Assembly: GCF_016756745.1 (NCBI RefSeq)
Contig: NZ_JAESIH010000061.1
Coordinates: 1-64,000, forward strand
Direction of reading: 5' to 3'
DNA length: 64,000 bases
DNA from: Aminivibrio sp.
GTDB taxonomy: Bacteria > Synergistota > Synergistia > Synergistales > Aminobacteriaceae
Part shown: in pieces, positions 35,118 through 45,834 of the stretch
Layout of the letters: each line of letters opens with the position of its first letter
Position numbering within the stretch: the stretch's first letter is position 1
The notes under the pieces: generated by a model
The model's input: the letters and a program-made list of their open reading frames with translations, nothing else
Told to the model about the DNA's origin: nothing
Database searches by the model: none
Program-made: the position numbers and the translations under genes

Positions 35118-37760
35118 TTACCTGTTATTCGGCTGAACATCCTCCTCATCTGAGTGCGCCGTCCGAAGCACCAGCTTCCCCTCCGCTTCGTCCACCGTGA
35201 TGACCGTTCCGTCCCCGGCCTCTCCTGAGATGATCATCCTGGCCACGGGGGTCTCGATGTTCCTGACCATGTACCGTTTCAGCGGCCGGGCGCCGTACAC
35301 GGGATCGTATGCCGCGGCTGCAATGAAGGCCGCTCCCCGGTCAGTGATCTCCAGGGAAATGTTCCGCTCCTTGAGGCGGTCCGAAAGAGCCGAGGCCAGC
35401 AGGCGGACGATACGTGCAATCTCGGCCGGGGTGAGGGGCTTGAAGAGGACCACGTCATCCACCCGGTTCAGAAACTCCGGCCTGAAGGAACGCCGCAGCT
35501 CGTCCATCACGGCCTTTCTCGCATCCTCCCGGATTTCCCCGTCCGACGTTATGCCCTGGAGCAGAAAGGGAGCCCCGATGTTGCTCGTCATGATGATCAC
35601 CGTGTTCTTGAAGTTCACCACGTGCCCCTTGCTGTCGGTGATTCTGCCGTCGTCGAGAATCTGGAGCAGGATGTTGAACACGTCCGGGTGGGCCTTCTCG
35701 ATCTCGTCGAAGAGGAGCACCGAGTAGGGCTTCCTCCTGACTGCCTCGGTAAGCTGCCCGCCCTCGTCGTACCCCACGTAGCCCGGAGGCGCCCCCACCA
35801 TTCGGGAGACGGAGTGCTTCTCCATGTATTCCGACATGTCCAGTCTGACGAGATTGTCCTCGCTGTCGAAGAGGGCCTCGGCAAGGGTCTTGGCGAGTTC
35901 TGTCTTCCCCACGCCCGTGGGGCCGAGGAAGATGAAAGAACCTATGGGCCGCCTGGGATCCTTGATTCCCGCCCGTGCCCGGAGCACGGCATCCGCCACC
36001 AGGTCCACAGCCTCGTCCTGGCCGATCACCCTCCGGTGGAGGATGTCCCCCAGCCTGAGGAGTTTTTCCTTTTCCCCTTCCAGGAGCCTGCTTACCGGAA
36101 TCCCCGTCCAGCGGCTCACGATCTCGGAGATCTCGTTCTCCGTAACTTCCTCCCTGAGAATCCTGGTTCCCTTCCCGCGGGCCTGGATCTCCTCCTCCTT
36201 CGCCCTGAGACGGTCCTCCAGCTGGGGGAGGGTGCCGTGTTTCAGCTCGGCGGCCCGGTTGAGGTCGTATTCCCTTTCCGCCTTCGCGATCTCCCTCCGG
36301 ACCGATTCGATCTGCTCCCGGAGTTCCCGGACTTCAGCCAGAGCCTGTTTTTCCGCCTCGTACCCCGCCCTGAGGGCAGCCTGCTCCTCTCTGGCCTCCT
36401 GGAGCTCAGCCCGGAGATCCTTCAGCCTCCCGAGGCTGGCGGCGTCCTTTTCCTTCATCAGAGCCGCCTCCTCGATCTCGAGCTGCATTACCTTCCTGGA
36501 GACGGTGTCGAGCTCCGCCGGAAGGGAGTCTATTTCCGTGCGGATCATGGCGCATGCCTCGTCCACCAGGTCAATGGCCTTATCCGGAAGGAACCGTTCC
36601 GTGATGTACCTGTTCGACAGCACCGCCGCCGCCACGAGGGCGTTGTCCCTGATCTTCACTCCGTGGTGGACCTGGAACCGCTCCTTCAGTCCTCTCAGGA
36701 TGGAGATGGCGTCCTCCACGGAGGGCTGCTCCACCAGTACGGGCTGGAACCGCCTCGCAAGGGCGGCGTCCTTTTCGATATGCTTCCTGTACTCATCCAC
36801 CGTAGTGGCGCCGATGCAGTGAAGCTCTCCCCTGGCAAGCATGGGCTTGAGCATGTTCCCCGCATCGATGGCCCCCTCGGCGGCTCCGGCCCCCACGATG
36901 GTGTGGAGCTCGTCGATGAAGAGAATGATTCTTCCGTCGCTCTCCTTCACCTCGTTGAGGACGGCCTTCAGCCGTTCCTCGAACTCGCCCCTGAACTTGG
37001 CTCCGGCCACCAGCGCCCCCATGTCAAGGGCGAAGATGGACCTGTCCCGAAGCCCTTCGGGCACGTCACCGTTCACGATCCGCCCGGCGAGACCCTCTAC
37101 GATAGCGGTCTTGCCCACCCCTGGGTCGCCGATGAGCACGGGATTGTTCTTCGTCTTCCGGCTGAGAATCCGGATGACCCGCCGGACCTCCTCATCCCTC
37201 CCGATTACGGGGTCCAGCTTCCCCGCCCGGGCCATGGCCACCAGGTCCCGGCCGTATTTCTCCAGTGCCTCGTAGGTTGACTCGGGATTGTCGCTGCGTA
37301 CCCTGGTCCGGCCCCGAACCTCAGTGAGGGCCGACAAAAATTTCTCCTCGGTGACCCCGCCCTCGGCCAGAATGCGGCCTGCCGCCGTGGTTCGACCCTC
37401 GTCGAAAAAGGACGCGAAGAGATGCTCCACGGAAACGTATTCGTCCTTCAGCCTGTCCGCCCGTTCTTCCGCTTTCAGAAGGAGCCTTGACAGGCGGGGG
37501 GATATCCTGATTTTCCCCGGCTCCACGCCGGGACCGCTGACCCTCGTCCGCCGGGAAAGATCCTGTTCTATCCTTCCGGCGATGGCGGAAGGATCCGCAC
37601 CCGCCCTGGAAAGAATGCGGGGAATGAGCCCCTCCGGCTGTTCCAGGAGGGCAAGGAGCAGATGCTCTCCGTCCACATCGGCGTGTCCGTAGGAAATGGC
37701 CTTGTTCTGCGCTTCAGACAGGGCCTCCTGTGATTTTTTCGTGAGTTTTGCAAAGTCCAT
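35118..37760 (-). CDS. clpB: ATP-dependent disaggregase ClpB
   Basis: An 880-residue Hsp100 protein. Order: N-terminal double repeat (1-150), NBD1 with Walker A GDPGVGKT at 211-218 and [12 protein letters not shown], a coiled-coil middle domain (about 410-530), then NBD2 with GPTGVGKT near 610, [28 protein letters not shown] and [13 protein letters not shown]. The middle domain and the absence of a ClpP-binding IGL/F loop identify ClpB rather than ClpA or ClpC. The promoter has a heptad repeat of the CtsR kind. It works with DnaK, the J protein and Hsp20 to resolve aggregates. Confidence 0.97.
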   Translation of the reverse strand: MDFAKLTKKSQEALSEAQNKAISYGHADVDGEHLLLALLEQPEGLIPRILSRAGADPSAIAGRIEQDLSRRTRVSGPGVEPGKIRISPRLSRLLLKAEERADRLKDEYVSVEHLFASFFDEGRTTAAGRILAEGGVTEEKFLSALTEVRGRTRVRSDNPESTYEALEKYGRDLVAMARAGKLDPVIGRDEEVRRVIRILSRKTKNNPVLIGDPGVGKTAIVEGLAGRIVNGDVPEGLRDRSIFALDMGALVAGAKFRGEFEERLKAVLNEVKESDGRIILFIDELHTIVGAGAAEGAIDAGNMLKPMLARGELHCIGATTVDEYRKHIEKDAALARRFQPVLVEQPSVEDAISILRGLKERFQVHHGVKIRDNALVAAAVLSNRYITERFLPDKAIDLVDEACAMIRTEIDSLPAELDTVSRKVMQLEIEEAALMKEKDAASLGRLKDLRAELQEAREEQAALRAGYEAEKQALAEVRELREQIESVRREIAKAEREYDLNRAAELKHGTLPQLEDRLRAKEEEIQARGKGTRILREEVTENEISEIVSRWTGIPVSRLLEGEKEKLLRLGDILHRRVIGQDEAVDLVADAVLRARAGIKDPRRPIGSFIFLGPTGVGKTELAKTLAEALFDSEDNLVRLDMSEYMEKHSVSRMVGAPPGYVGYDEGGQLTEAVRRKPYSVLLFDEIEKAHPDVFNILLQILDDGRITDSKGHVVNFKNTVIIMTSNIGAPFLLQGITSDGEIREDARKAVMDELRRSFRPEFLNRVDDVVLFKPLTPAEIARIVRLLASALSDRLKERNISLEITDRGAAFIAAAAYDPVYGARPLKRYMVRNIETPVARMIISGEAGDGTVITVDEAEGKLVLRTAHSDEEDVQPNNR

Positions 37761-37777
37761 CGAAAGGCCTCCTTTTT

Positions 37778-37828
37778 ATTGACCTTTACTAACCAATATG
37801 ATTATAACGGACTTTTTCCCTTATGCAA
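37778..37828 (-). promoter_or_regulatory. clpB promoter with CtsR-like heptad repeat
   Basis: Minus-strand -35 TTGCAT (37823-37828), 16-base spacer, -10 TATAAT (37801-37806). Directly downstream, overlapping the expected start point, is GGTTAGT-AAA-GGTCAAT (37778-37794), a direct heptad repeat with a 3-base gap. Confidence 0.75.
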
Positions 37829-37947
37829 GAGGGGAAACGAATTTTTTGGGGAGAAAAACGTTTTTTCTCCCCCTGTATGCCGTCCTTCGTCCCGTAAGCG
37901 GAAAGAGCCGTCCTACCACCTTTCAAGACCACCCGAACGGGTGGTTC

Positions 37948-38053
37948 CAAATCCGCACCCCAGAGGGAGCGTCGCCGGCGCTCCCTCTGGGGTGCGGATT
38001 CAGCCGGTGGCTGGAAGAAACTTCCTCTGCCGGGAAAAGCTGCGGATTTGAGG
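37948..38053 (+). repeat. Palindromic repeat, copy S2
   Basis: A perfect 22-bp stem with loop TCGCCGG (37950-38000) is followed by a shorter tail ending CTCTGCCGGGAAAAGC-TGCGGATTTGAGG, which matches the right end of the long copies. This is an intermediate-length member of the family. Confidence 0.85.
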
Positions 38054-38090
38054 TGGTTTCAGGGTGAGGCATCCCCCTGGGGAAAAGGGG

Positions 38091-38096
38091 TATAAT
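38091..38096 (+). promoter_or_regulatory. -10 box for the alpha-2-macroglobulin operon
   Basis: TATAAT in the context GGGGTATAATA, between repeats S2 and S3. No good -35 is visible. If used, transcription would start at about 38103, just before the S3 hairpin. Confidence 0.45.
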
Positions 38097-38106
38097 ACAG
38101 ATGGTC

Positions 38107-38166
38107 CCTTAAATCCGCAGGCGGCGGGGAGCGTCGCCGGTGCTCCCCGCCGCCTGCGGATTTAGG
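38107..38166 (+). repeat. Short palindromic repeat, copy S3
   Basis: A perfect 22-bp stem (38111-38132 and 38142-38163) with loop GTCGCCGGT. The outer stem keeps AAATCCGC but the middle is CAGGCGGCGGGG instead of CACCCCAG, changed on both arms. It lies in the probable 5' leader of the alpha-2-macroglobulin mRNA. Confidence 0.88.
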
Positions 38167-38228
38167 ATTCCTGCGCCCCTTTGACAAAAGATCAATATGC
38201 CGAAACACAGCGGAAGAGGAGGATATGC

Positions 38229-41200
38229 ATGAGAAGACTGGTCCTGGTGTTCATGGCGCTGTTTTTTCTCGCGGGGGGAACCGGACTCTCCGAAGGAGCT
38301 CCGGCGGACGAGTTCTCTGTCCTTTCGTTCTCCCCTTCGGGGACGGTCAAGGGGAGACCCCCCGTCAAGATCGTGTTTTCCCAGCCGGCGGTCCCGAAAA
38401 ACCTGATCGGCAAGACCCTCCCGGCGGACCGGCATCCAGTGGTTTTTTCCCCTTCCATTCGGGGAGAAGGGAAATGGACCGATGCCAAAACCTTCGTCTT
38501 CACTCCCCTGGCAAACCTTCCTTCCGCCACGCTCTTCCGGGCCACCCTCAGGGATGATCTCAGGGACACGTCGGGACGCAGGCTCGTCGGCAGGCAGAGC
38601 TGGGAATTCTCCACAGAATCCCTCAAGCTTTTACGGGTCCAGCAGGTGGACTTCACCGAAAACGGCAACGCCGTTCTCGAACTGACCTTCAACCTTCCCG
38701 TATCGCCCTTCAGGCTCCGGGGATACCTTGTTCTGGTCAACGACAAAAATCAGGCTGTGGAGTATTTTTTCTCCGGCAACGCCCCGTCATCCCGCATCCA
38801 GGTCTTCACCGGCCCCTTCAGCGAGCGGAAACTCCACGTGATCCTGGCCGCCGGAATGACCAGCGATGCCGGCCCCCTCGGAATAGAGAAGGATGTCCGG
38901 CAGGAAGTCATGGTCACCCGGAAGATGGAAATACGGGGAGCCTACGCTTCCAGCAACTATCCCGAACAGAGCGGCATCACCATCAACACCTCCATCGGTG
39001 CGGACATGGCCTCGGCGGCCCGGTTCGTGGAGCTTTCCCCGAAGGTCCCCTTCACAGTGGAACCGGAATACAACGGCTTCACCATCCTGGGAGACTTCAA
39101 GCCCAGACAGCGCTTCGAAGTGACCCTGAAAAAGGGGCTTCCTTCCAGGGACGGCCCGAAACTCGAAGCCGACTACACGAAGGCGGTCATCTTCCCCGAC
39201 ATGTACCCGGTGCTTCTCTTCCCCGCCGCCGGCACCTTTCTCTCTCCCGCCGGCGACCTGAGAGTCCCCATAGAAACGGTGAATATCGAGGAAATCAGCC
39301 TGAGCCTCTGGAGGGTGTACGAGAACAACATCCCCCTGGCCATGACCATGCAGGGGTATTCCGTTCCCCGGGACCTCACGAGGAGAATCGTCACGAAGAA
39401 TGCCCGGCCTGAAGGAGCGCTGAACACGCCCGTCCGCAGGGCCATCGACCTGAGGGAGCTCGCCGGTGAATCCAAGGGTGTCTTCCTTCTCACAGCTTCA
39501 GACGTCTCCGGCGAATACTGGGGCGAGGCAGAACAGCTCGTGGCCGTGACCGACCTCGGCATCACGGCGAGGGTCGCCTCGGCGGGAATCACCGTCTGGG
39601 TGAACACCATTCTCGGAATGAAGCCCGTGGACAATGCTTCCGTCAAGGTGTATTCAAAGAGCAACCAGCTGATCGCCTCCGGGTCCACCGACGGTGTCGG
39701 CATCTGGTCCTGGAGCGGGAAGGACCCCTGGGATCCCCAGCTCGTCCCCGCCATCGTCACCGTGGAAAAGGGGGACGACCTCTCCTTCCTGAAGCTGGAT
39801 ACCAACCTCCTCGCCGACGGTGGGTTCGACACCGGCGGCCGGTCCTGGAGCACCGGGTACGACGCCATGGTATTCACTCCGAGAGGAGTCTTCCGGCCCG
39901 GAGAACGGGTGGATTTTTCAACCATCGTCCGGGATGCCCGCAGGATGCCTCCCGACCCCTTCCCCGTACTCTACGTGGTACGCTCGTCCCTCGGGCGGGA
40001 AGTCGCCCGGGGAACGGCTCTGCTTTCCCCCGAGGGAATGGCCTCCTTCCATGCGGCCCTGGCCCCGGGATCGCCCACAGGGAACTATAGCGCGGAAGTG
40101 TCCCTTCCCGGCGACGAAAAGAACCCCCTCGGCCGCACATCGTTTTTCGTGGAAGATTTCGTCGCTCCCCGCCTCGAGGTGAAGGCAGCGTCCGAAACGA
40201 AATACCTTCTCCCGGGAGAGACAGCGGGCGTGGAAATCGTATCCTCCTATCTCTTCGGCGCATCGGCGGCGGCCCTTCCTTTCGAAGCGGAAGTCCGGGC
40301 CTCGTCCGCACCCTTCCGGCCAGAAGGATGGGAAGCCTTCTCCTTCGGCGACACGGAGAAGAAGTTCGAACCCTTCGCCGAGTTCGTCGGTAACGGAACC
40401 CTCGACGAGACGGGAAAGGGAAGGGTGTCCTTCGAGGCTCCGGAAGGCTGGTCGCCTCCGGCCTCGGTGAACCTCCTCTTCCTCCTGAGGGTCATGGAGG
40501 AAAGCGGCCGGTGGGTCTCCACCTCCCTTTCCATTCCCTTCCACCCCTACCCTGTCTACCTCGGCATCGAAAAACCTTCCGGAGACGCAGTTCCCGGCAA
40601 GGAGACATCCGTCAGGTTGGCGGCGGTAACCCCGGAGGGAGCCCCCGCCAACCTCGAGAGAGTGGTGGGAACCCTCTTCCTCGTGCAGCGCCATTACAAC
40701 CTGGTGAGGATGGACAACCAGACCAGGATGCAGGTCCAGACAGAACTTATCCCCCAGTCGAAAGGAACGGTCGTCCTGAAGGATGGTATAGGCATCTTCT
40801 CCTTCACCCCGAAAAGCTGGGGAGAGTACGTGGTCCATTTTTCGGACGAGACCTCCGGAAGCACGGCTTCCACCCGGATGTACGCCTGGGCTCCCTACGG
40901 AACGGCTGAGACGGCGGGCTCTTCCCTTATCGACAGGGTCCTCATCAGGACCGACAAGGAAAAGTACGCTCCCGGTGAAACGGCCTCCGTCTCCTTCCGG
41001 AGCCCCTTCGCAGGCAACCTCCTCGTGACGGTGGACACCGACAGGGAGCTTTTCCGGAAGGTCATCCCCTTCGACAAGGGGGAGATCACCCTTGACATCC
41101 CCCTGTCAGACGAGATGATACCCAACGCTTACATCACCGCGTGGGTCATCCGGCCCGTCAAGGAGGGCGAAACGTGGGGCAGCCACAGGGCACTGGGAAC

Positions 41201-43577
41201 CCTCCCCGTTCCCGTGGAGCGGCCGGAGAAAAAGCTCTCCGTCTTTCTTCAGGCTCCGGACCGCGTCCTTCCTGGCGAAAAGGTGAAGGTCACCGGAACT
41301 CTGGAGGACGGGGCCGGCATCCCGAGAAAAGGCGAAGTCTCCCTGTTCTTCGTGGACGAGGGTATCCTCTCCCTCACCGGCTTCGCCACCCCCGATCCCT
41401 GGAAACACTTCATGGCCAAGCGGGCTCTCGGCCTTTCGGTCCATGACATGTACGACCTGCTCCTTCCCCTGGAATCCAGGGAAACGCCTCTCCTGAAGCC
41501 CGGCGGAGGCGCGGGGGAAGATGCCGTGGCCGCCCTCAGGGCCGGTCTGTCGCCCCTTTCAGCCCGGTCGTTCCTGCTCCTGTCCGTTTTCGCCGGTAAC
41601 ATCACCACCGACGACCGGGGCGCTTTCGAAGCGGAGCTTGATCTGCCCGAGTTCAGCGGCAAGGGCCGGCTCATGGCCGTGGCCGCATCCGGAGACGCTT
41701 TCGGCATGGCGGAGACCCGCATCGTCATGGCGCGGGAGATCACCGCGGAACTGTCCCTGCCGAGAGCAGTCTCGCCCGGCGACAACTTCTTCGCGCCCCT
41801 GAAGATCTTTTCAGGGGCTTCCGGAGAACGGAGAGCCACGGTGAAGATCGCCGCGGAAGGTCCTCTCTCCGTCAACGGCAAAAGGGAGTTCATCGCCGAT
41901 CTGAAAAAGGACGGGGATGAAGCCCTCTTCACCGCCCGGTTCACCGCGGGGCCCGAGGCGGGAATGGCCTCTCTCTCGGTGGTCACCGAGTGGGAGGGAG
42001 GCACCTTCACCCAGGAGCTCGATCTCCCCGTACGCCCCGCTTTCCCGAGGATCGCCCTTTCCGGGTCGGGAGTCGTCATGGGAGGCGAGAGCGGAGAGAT
42101 CGCCATCCCCAGGGCATGGTTCAGCGGAACGGAGGAAGGGCGCCTGGTCCTTTCCGACCTCCCGGAGCTGGATCTCCTGGGCCCCTCCGTATTCCTCATG
42201 ACCTATCCCTACGGATGCCTGGAACAGACCGTTTCCGGTGCATGGCCCCTTCTCGTCCTACCGGAACTGGCCGCCGACATCGATCCCGCCCTGGTGAACA
42301 GGGACGAACTTGACGCCGCCCTGGCTCTCAGAATACGGCAGATCGGCGCCATGCAGCTCTACCACGGCGCCTTCGCCTCATGGCCGGGAAGCTCCTCGGC
42401 CTACCCATGGGGATCCGTCTACACTGCCCACTTCCTCGTGGAGGCGCAAAAGAGCGGAATTCCGGTCCCTGAAGACCTTGTCGGCGGGGCCCTCTCCTAC
42501 GTCAGGGCCCTTCTGCCCCTGATGCCGGACGATGAAAGCGAATGGCGAATGAGGGAAAACATGACGCTGAAGGCCTATGCTTCCTATGTCCTTGCCCTTG
42601 CGGGAGAACCTCCCCTTGGGTGGATGGCCCACATCAGCGAACACAAAAACCTGCTCAGGGAATCGGGGACGGTGTTCCTCGCCGGCGCCTACGCTCTCTC
42701 GTCGAAAACATCCGAACCTTTGAAGGATCTGGGAACTTCGGCACCCTCCCTCCGGGAGGGGGACATCTCCACCCTGGAATCGGTCTCCAGGACCGATGCC
42801 CTGAAACTGCTCATGTGGACGGAGGTGGATCCCCTGTCCGCCCCCGCGGCCGAACTTGCCGGAAAGCTCATCAGCGAGGCGAGAAAAAAAGCGTGGGGCA
42901 CCACCCAGGACAACGCCATGAGCGTCCTCGCCCTGGGGCGGTGGATCGAGCGGACGAAGGAAGCCGGGAAACCCTTCACGGCGGTCCTCAGGGATCAGTC
43001 GGGAGCCCGGGTCGCCTCTTTCTCCGACGGGAAGAGGATGTCCCTCCTCCTGAATGATCTCCCCGAAGGACCGCTCTCCCTCGAACTGACGGGAGATGGA
43101 ACCGCCTATTACGCCTGGGCCGCCGCCGGAGTGCCGGAAAAGGCTCCGGTTCCCGGCTCGCGGGGAGTCACTGTGAGCCGGACATGGACTGACAGGAAAG
43201 GAACCCCCCTTCCCAAGGGAACCCCGGTGGAGCGGGGCGACAGCATCGAGGTCACCCTTACCATCACCCCGTCGGCTCCCCTGAGGGATCTTGTGGTCAT
43301 CGACATGCTCCCGGGAGGGATGGAGATAGAGAACCTGCGCCTTTCCGGAGGAGCGGAACTGCCGCCGTCCCCGAACAGGACCTACGGTGTCAGGGCGGAG
43401 ATGCGGGACGACCGGATGCTTCTCTTCATCGACTATCTGGACAAGCCCCTCCAGTACAGGTACCTCGTCAGAGCCGTCAGCAGGGGGACCTTCACCCTTC
43501 CGCCCCTGGCTGCGGAGGGAATGTACGCTCCCGACACCGGTGCAGTGACCGCCGCCGGTACGGTGGAAATCCGCTGA
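38229..43577 (+). CDS. Bacterial alpha-2-macroglobulin (YfhM/MagB type)
   Basis: A 1782-residue periplasmic protein. It has a signal peptide (to about residue 25, no lipobox), several MG beta-sandwich domains, a bait-like region, and the intact thioester motif C1330-L-E-Q1333 in YPYGCLEQTVSG, followed by the helical thioester domain. Bacterial A2Ms trap attacking proteases by a bait/thioester mechanism and are typically encoded next to pbpC, as here, so that cell-envelope defence and peptidoglycan repair are coupled. The ATG at 38229 has GAGGAGG six bases upstream. No lipobox suggests a soluble form or uncleaved anchor. Confidence 0.94.
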   Translation: MRRLVLVFMALFFLAGGTGLSEGAPADEFSVLSFSPSGTVKGRPPVKIVFSQPAVPKNLIGKTLPADRHPVVFSPSIRGEGKWTDAKTFVFTPLANLPSATLFRATLRDDLRDTSGRRLVGRQSWEFSTESLKLLRVQQVDFTENGNAVLELTFNLPVSPFRLRGYLVLVNDKNQAVEYFFSGNAPSSRIQVFTGPFSERKLHVILAAGMTSDAGPLGIEKDVRQEVMVTRKMEIRGAYASSNYPEQSGITINTSIGADMASAARFVELSPKVPFTVEPEYNGFTILGDFKPRQRFEVTLKKGLPSRDGPKLEADYTKAVIFPDMYPVLLFPAAGTFLSPAGDLRVPIETVNIEEISLSLWRVYENNIPLAMTMQGYSVPRDLTRRIVTKNARPEGALNTPVRRAIDLRELAGESKGVFLLTASDVSGEYWGEAEQLVAVTDLGITARVASAGITVWVNTILGMKPVDNASVKVYSKSNQLIASGSTDGVGIWSWSGKDPWDPQLVPAIVTVEKGDDLSFLKLDTNLLADGGFDTGGRSWSTGYDAMVFTPRGVFRPGERVDFSTIVRDARRMPPDPFPVLYVVRSSLGREVARGTALLSPEGMASFHAALAPGSPTGNYSAEVSLPGDEKNPLGRTSFFVEDFVAPRLEVKAASETKYLLPGETAGVEIVSSYLFGASAAALPFEAEVRASSAPFRPEGWEAFSFGDTEKKFEPFAEFVGNGTLDETGKGRVSFEAPEGWSPPASVNLLFLLRVMEESGRWVSTSLSIPFHPYPVYLGIEKPSGDAVPGKETSVRLAAVTPEGAPANLERVVGTLFLVQRHYNLVRMDNQTRMQVQTELIPQSKGTVVLKDGIGIFSFTPKSWGEYVVHFSDETSGSTASTRMYAWAPYGTAETAGSSLIDRVLIRTDKEKYAPGETASVSFRSPFAGNLLVTVDTDRELFRKVIPFDKGEITLDIPLSDEMIPNAYITAWVIRPVKEGETWGSHRALGTLPVPVERPEKKLSVFLQAPDRVLPGEKVKVTGTLEDGAGIPRKGEVSLFFVDEGILSLTGFATPDPWKHFMAKRALGLSVHDMYDLLLPLESRETPLLKPGGGAGEDAVAALRAGLSPLSARSFLLLSVFAGNITTDDRGAFEAELDLPEFSGKGRLMAVAASGDAFGMAETRIVMAREITAELSLPRAVSPGDNFFAPLKIFSGASGERRATVKIAAEGPLSVNGKREFIADLKKDGDEALFTARFTAGPEAGMASLSVVTEWEGGTFTQELDLPVRPAFPRIALSGSGVVMGGESGEIAIPRAWFSGTEEGRLVLSDLPELDLLGPSVFLMTYPYGCLEQTVSGAWPLLVLPELAADIDPALVNRDELDAALALRIRQIGAMQLYHGAFASWPGSSSAYPWGSVYTAHFLVEAQKSGIPVPEDLVGGALSYVRALLPLMPDDESEWRMRENMTLKAYASYVLALAGEPPLGWMAHISEHKNLLRESGTVFLAGAYALSSKTSEPLKDLGTSAPSLREGDISTLESVSRTDALKLLMWTEVDPLSAPAAELAGKLISEARKKAWGTTQDNAMSVLALGRWIERTKEAGKPFTAVLRDQSGARVASFSDGKRMSLLLNDLPEGPLSLELTGDGTAYYAWAAAGVPEKAPVPGSRGVTVSRTWTDRKGTPLPKGTPVERGDSIEVTLTITPSAPLRDLVVIDMLPGGMEIENLRLSGGAELPPSPNRTYGVRAEMRDDRMLLFIDYLDKPLQYRYLVRAVSRGTFTLPPLAAEGMYAPDTGAVTAAGTVEIR

Positions 43578-43581
43578 CGCC

Positions 43582-45834
43582 ATGAGAGGCTCCTTCCGCC
43601 TCCTCCTTCGGGCCATCGTACTGACGGTGGTTCTGGCGGGAGGAGCCTTTTTCTTCCTGGCATCCCTTCCCTATTCGGAGGACACAATAACCCGGTGGCC
43701 GACCTCGCCCGTGCTGCTCGATGGAAAGGGCGGAGTCTTCGCCGTTTTTCTCTCCGGGGATTCGGAATGGTCCATCCCTGTTCCCCTCGACACCATGGGG
43801 AAATGGCTGCCCCTCGTGGCCGTGGAGGTGGAGGACCGCCGCTTCCGGGAACACAGCGGAATAGACTGGACCGCCCTGCTCCGGGCTACCATTCAGAATG
43901 CCCGGGCCCGCCGGGTGGTCTCCGGCGCTTCCACCATCACCAGCCAGCTCGTGCGCCTTTCAGAACCCCGGCAGAGGACCGTGAAAACGAAAATTCTCGA
44001 GTTCACCGCCGCGGTGAAGACAGAACGGCATTTTTCCAAGGACCGCATTCTCGAACTGTACCTGAACCGGGCTCCCTTCGGCGGCAACATCCGAGGGGTG
44101 GAGGCGGCGGCCAGGATCTATTTTTCCAAATCCGCCGCGGAAGTCTCCCTCGCCGAGGCCGCCCTGCTCGTGGGCATGCTCAGGGGCCCCTCAGTCTACA
44201 GGCCGGATCGCAATCCGGAAGCGGCCATCGGACGCAGGAACGCTATCCTCACTTCCCTTGCCGACAGGGGGGTGATCACTCAGGACCAGCTCACCCACGC
44301 CCTGGCGGAAAAGCTGCTTCCGTCGAAAGGGAATCTCCCGGCGAAGGCGTGGCATTTTGCCCTTGCCGCCCTGGGGGATAGGAAGGAGGGCGGAACGATC
44401 CGGACCACCCTGGATTCTTCGGTGCAGGCCCTCCTGGAGAGAACCCTCGCCTCCGCCCTTTCTTCCATGCCGCCTGAAGTGACCGCGGCCGGCATCATCA
44501 TGGACAACGACACGGGGGACATCCTTGCCTACTTGGGAAACGGAAGGCTTGGGAGCGGTCTGCCGGGAAGCTGGGTCGACTGCGCCGGGAGCCCCAGGTC
44601 CCCGGGATCGGCCCTGAAACCCTTCGCTTATCTCGCCGCCTTCGACCGGGGTATTCTCACCCCGTCAAGCCTCCTGGCGGACACTCCCCTCGCCTTCTCC
44701 GGCCAGGCCCCGAGAAATTTCGACCTGACCTACCGGGGCCCCGTCACGGCACGGACCGCCCTGGCCGATTCACTCAACGTCCCCGCTGTGAGGGTGCTCC
44801 GGGCGGCGGGGCCTGAACTGGTGCTCGACCTGCTGCGGAACGCCGGTTTCCGCTCCCTGGTCCACCCCACCGGCCATTACGGAGACTCCCTCATCCTCGG
44901 CGGGTGCGAAGTCACTCTCCTCCAGATGGCGGAGGCCTATGGTGTCCTCGCCACCCTCGGCATACGCCGGCAGCCCCGCTTTCTGGCCGGAGAAGGTCTC
45001 CCCGAGAGAAGAATCCTTCCGGAGGCAGCTCCCTTTCTCGTGGCAGACATCCTGAAGGACACTGGGCGGCTGCTCCCCGTCCACGGCAGGCGAATAGAGA
45101 GCCGGAGGGACTGGTTCGCCTTCAAGACGGGCACATCCTACGGGTACCGGGATGCCTGGACGGCGGCCTACAATCCCCGGCACACGGTGGTGGTCTGGAT
45201 GGGCGACCCGTCGGGGGGATCCCACCCTGAACTCGTGGGGCTCTCCGCCGCGGCGCCGGCCATCGTCGAGATTCTCAGGGCCCTTCCCGCAACAGATTGG
45301 TACGAACCGCCCCCCGGAGTGGAATCCCGCACCGTCTGCACCCTGTCCGGGGCCCCTCCGTCTCCCGTTTGCCCCTCAACCCGGACTGAATACGCCATTG
45401 CCGGCATTTCGTCCACCACACCGTGCACCCTGCACGTAATCCGGAACGGCTCACCGGCGGAGCGCTGGCCGGCGGAACTCGAGGAGTTTGCTCTTCGCCG
45501 CTCGCTGGAATTCGAAACGGGAAGGACCGTATCCATCGTCTCCCCTCTTCCGGGGTCCCGCTATTTCCTCACTCCCCTCGGAGGGGAGCAGAAAACGGCT
45601 TTGAAGGCAGAGGGAGCTGTCCCGCCGGTGTACTGGTTCGTGGGAGGCACCTTCGCAGGCAGGCAGGAAGGAAGCATCCCCCTGTTCTGGAGGCTCAGAA
45701 AGGGGCGCCACACCGTATCCCTGGTGGATTCCCGGGGCAGAACGGCATCCTCGTGGGTAATTGTCGAGGCCATTGAAAAAGGGCCGGAGCAGCGCCCCGG
45801 CCCTTCACCCCTTCTTCTTACACCCGTGGATTGA
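43582..45834 (+). CDS. pbpC: Penicillin-binding protein 1C
   Basis: A 750-residue bifunctional peptidoglycan synthase. An N-terminal membrane anchor (about 10-30) precedes a GT51 transglycosylase ([48 protein letters not shown]). The transpeptidase has SALKPF as the SxxK motif, SLN and KTGTS, and a C-terminal BiPBP_C domain is present. It starts four bases after the alpha-2-macroglobulin stop without a clear ribosome site, implying coupling. It would rebuild peptidoglycan at sites of envelope damage. Confidence 0.95.
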   Translation: MRGSFRLLLRAIVLTVVLAGGAFFFLASLPYSEDTITRWPTSPVLLDGKGGVFAVFLSGDSEWSIPVPLDTMGKWLPLVAVEVEDRRFREHSGIDWTALLRATIQNARARRVVSGASTITSQLVRLSEPRQRTVKTKILEFTAAVKTERHFSKDRILELYLNRAPFGGNIRGVEAAARIYFSKSAAEVSLAEAALLVGMLRGPSVYRPDRNPEAAIGRRNAILTSLADRGVITQDQLTHALAEKLLPSKGNLPAKAWHFALAALGDRKEGGTIRTTLDSSVQALLERTLASALSSMPPEVTAAGIIMDNDTGDILAYLGNGRLGSGLPGSWVDCAGSPRSPGSALKPFAYLAAFDRGILTPSSLLADTPLAFSGQAPRNFDLTYRGPVTARTALADSLNVPAVRVLRAAGPELVLDLLRNAGFRSLVHPTGHYGDSLILGGCEVTLLQMAEAYGVLATLGIRRQPRFLAGEGLPERRILPEAAPFLVADILKDTGRLLPVHGRRIESRRDWFAFKTGTSYGYRDAWTAAYNPRHTVVVWMGDPSGGSHPELVGLSAAAPAIVEILRALPATDWYEPPPGVESRTVCTLSGAPPSPVCPSTRTEYAIAGISSTTPCTLHVIRNGSPAERWPAELEEFALRRSLEFETGRTVSIVSPLPGSRYFLTPLGGEQKTALKAEGAVPPVYWFVGGTFAGRQEGSIPLFWRLRKGRHTVSLVDSRGRTASSWVIVEAIEKGPEQRPGPSPLLLTPVD
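45776..45805 (-). terminator. Terminator of the J-protein gene inside the pbpC 3' end
   Basis: Stem AAGGGCCGG / CCGGCCCTT (arms 45779-45787 and 45797-45805), followed on the minus strand by TTTTTC. It lies within the last codons of the convergent pbpC. Confidence 0.75.

Noticed and set aside
37948-38166. Repeats S2 and S3 as ordinary terminators of clpB or the next operon
   Set aside because: They lack T-runs, lie upstream of clpB rather than after a gene, and belong to the interspersed family with a conserved loop.
44280-45711. Minus-strand open frames opposite pbpC
   Set aside because: They are shadows of the pbpC frame; the plus-strand product carries every GT51 and transpeptidase motif.
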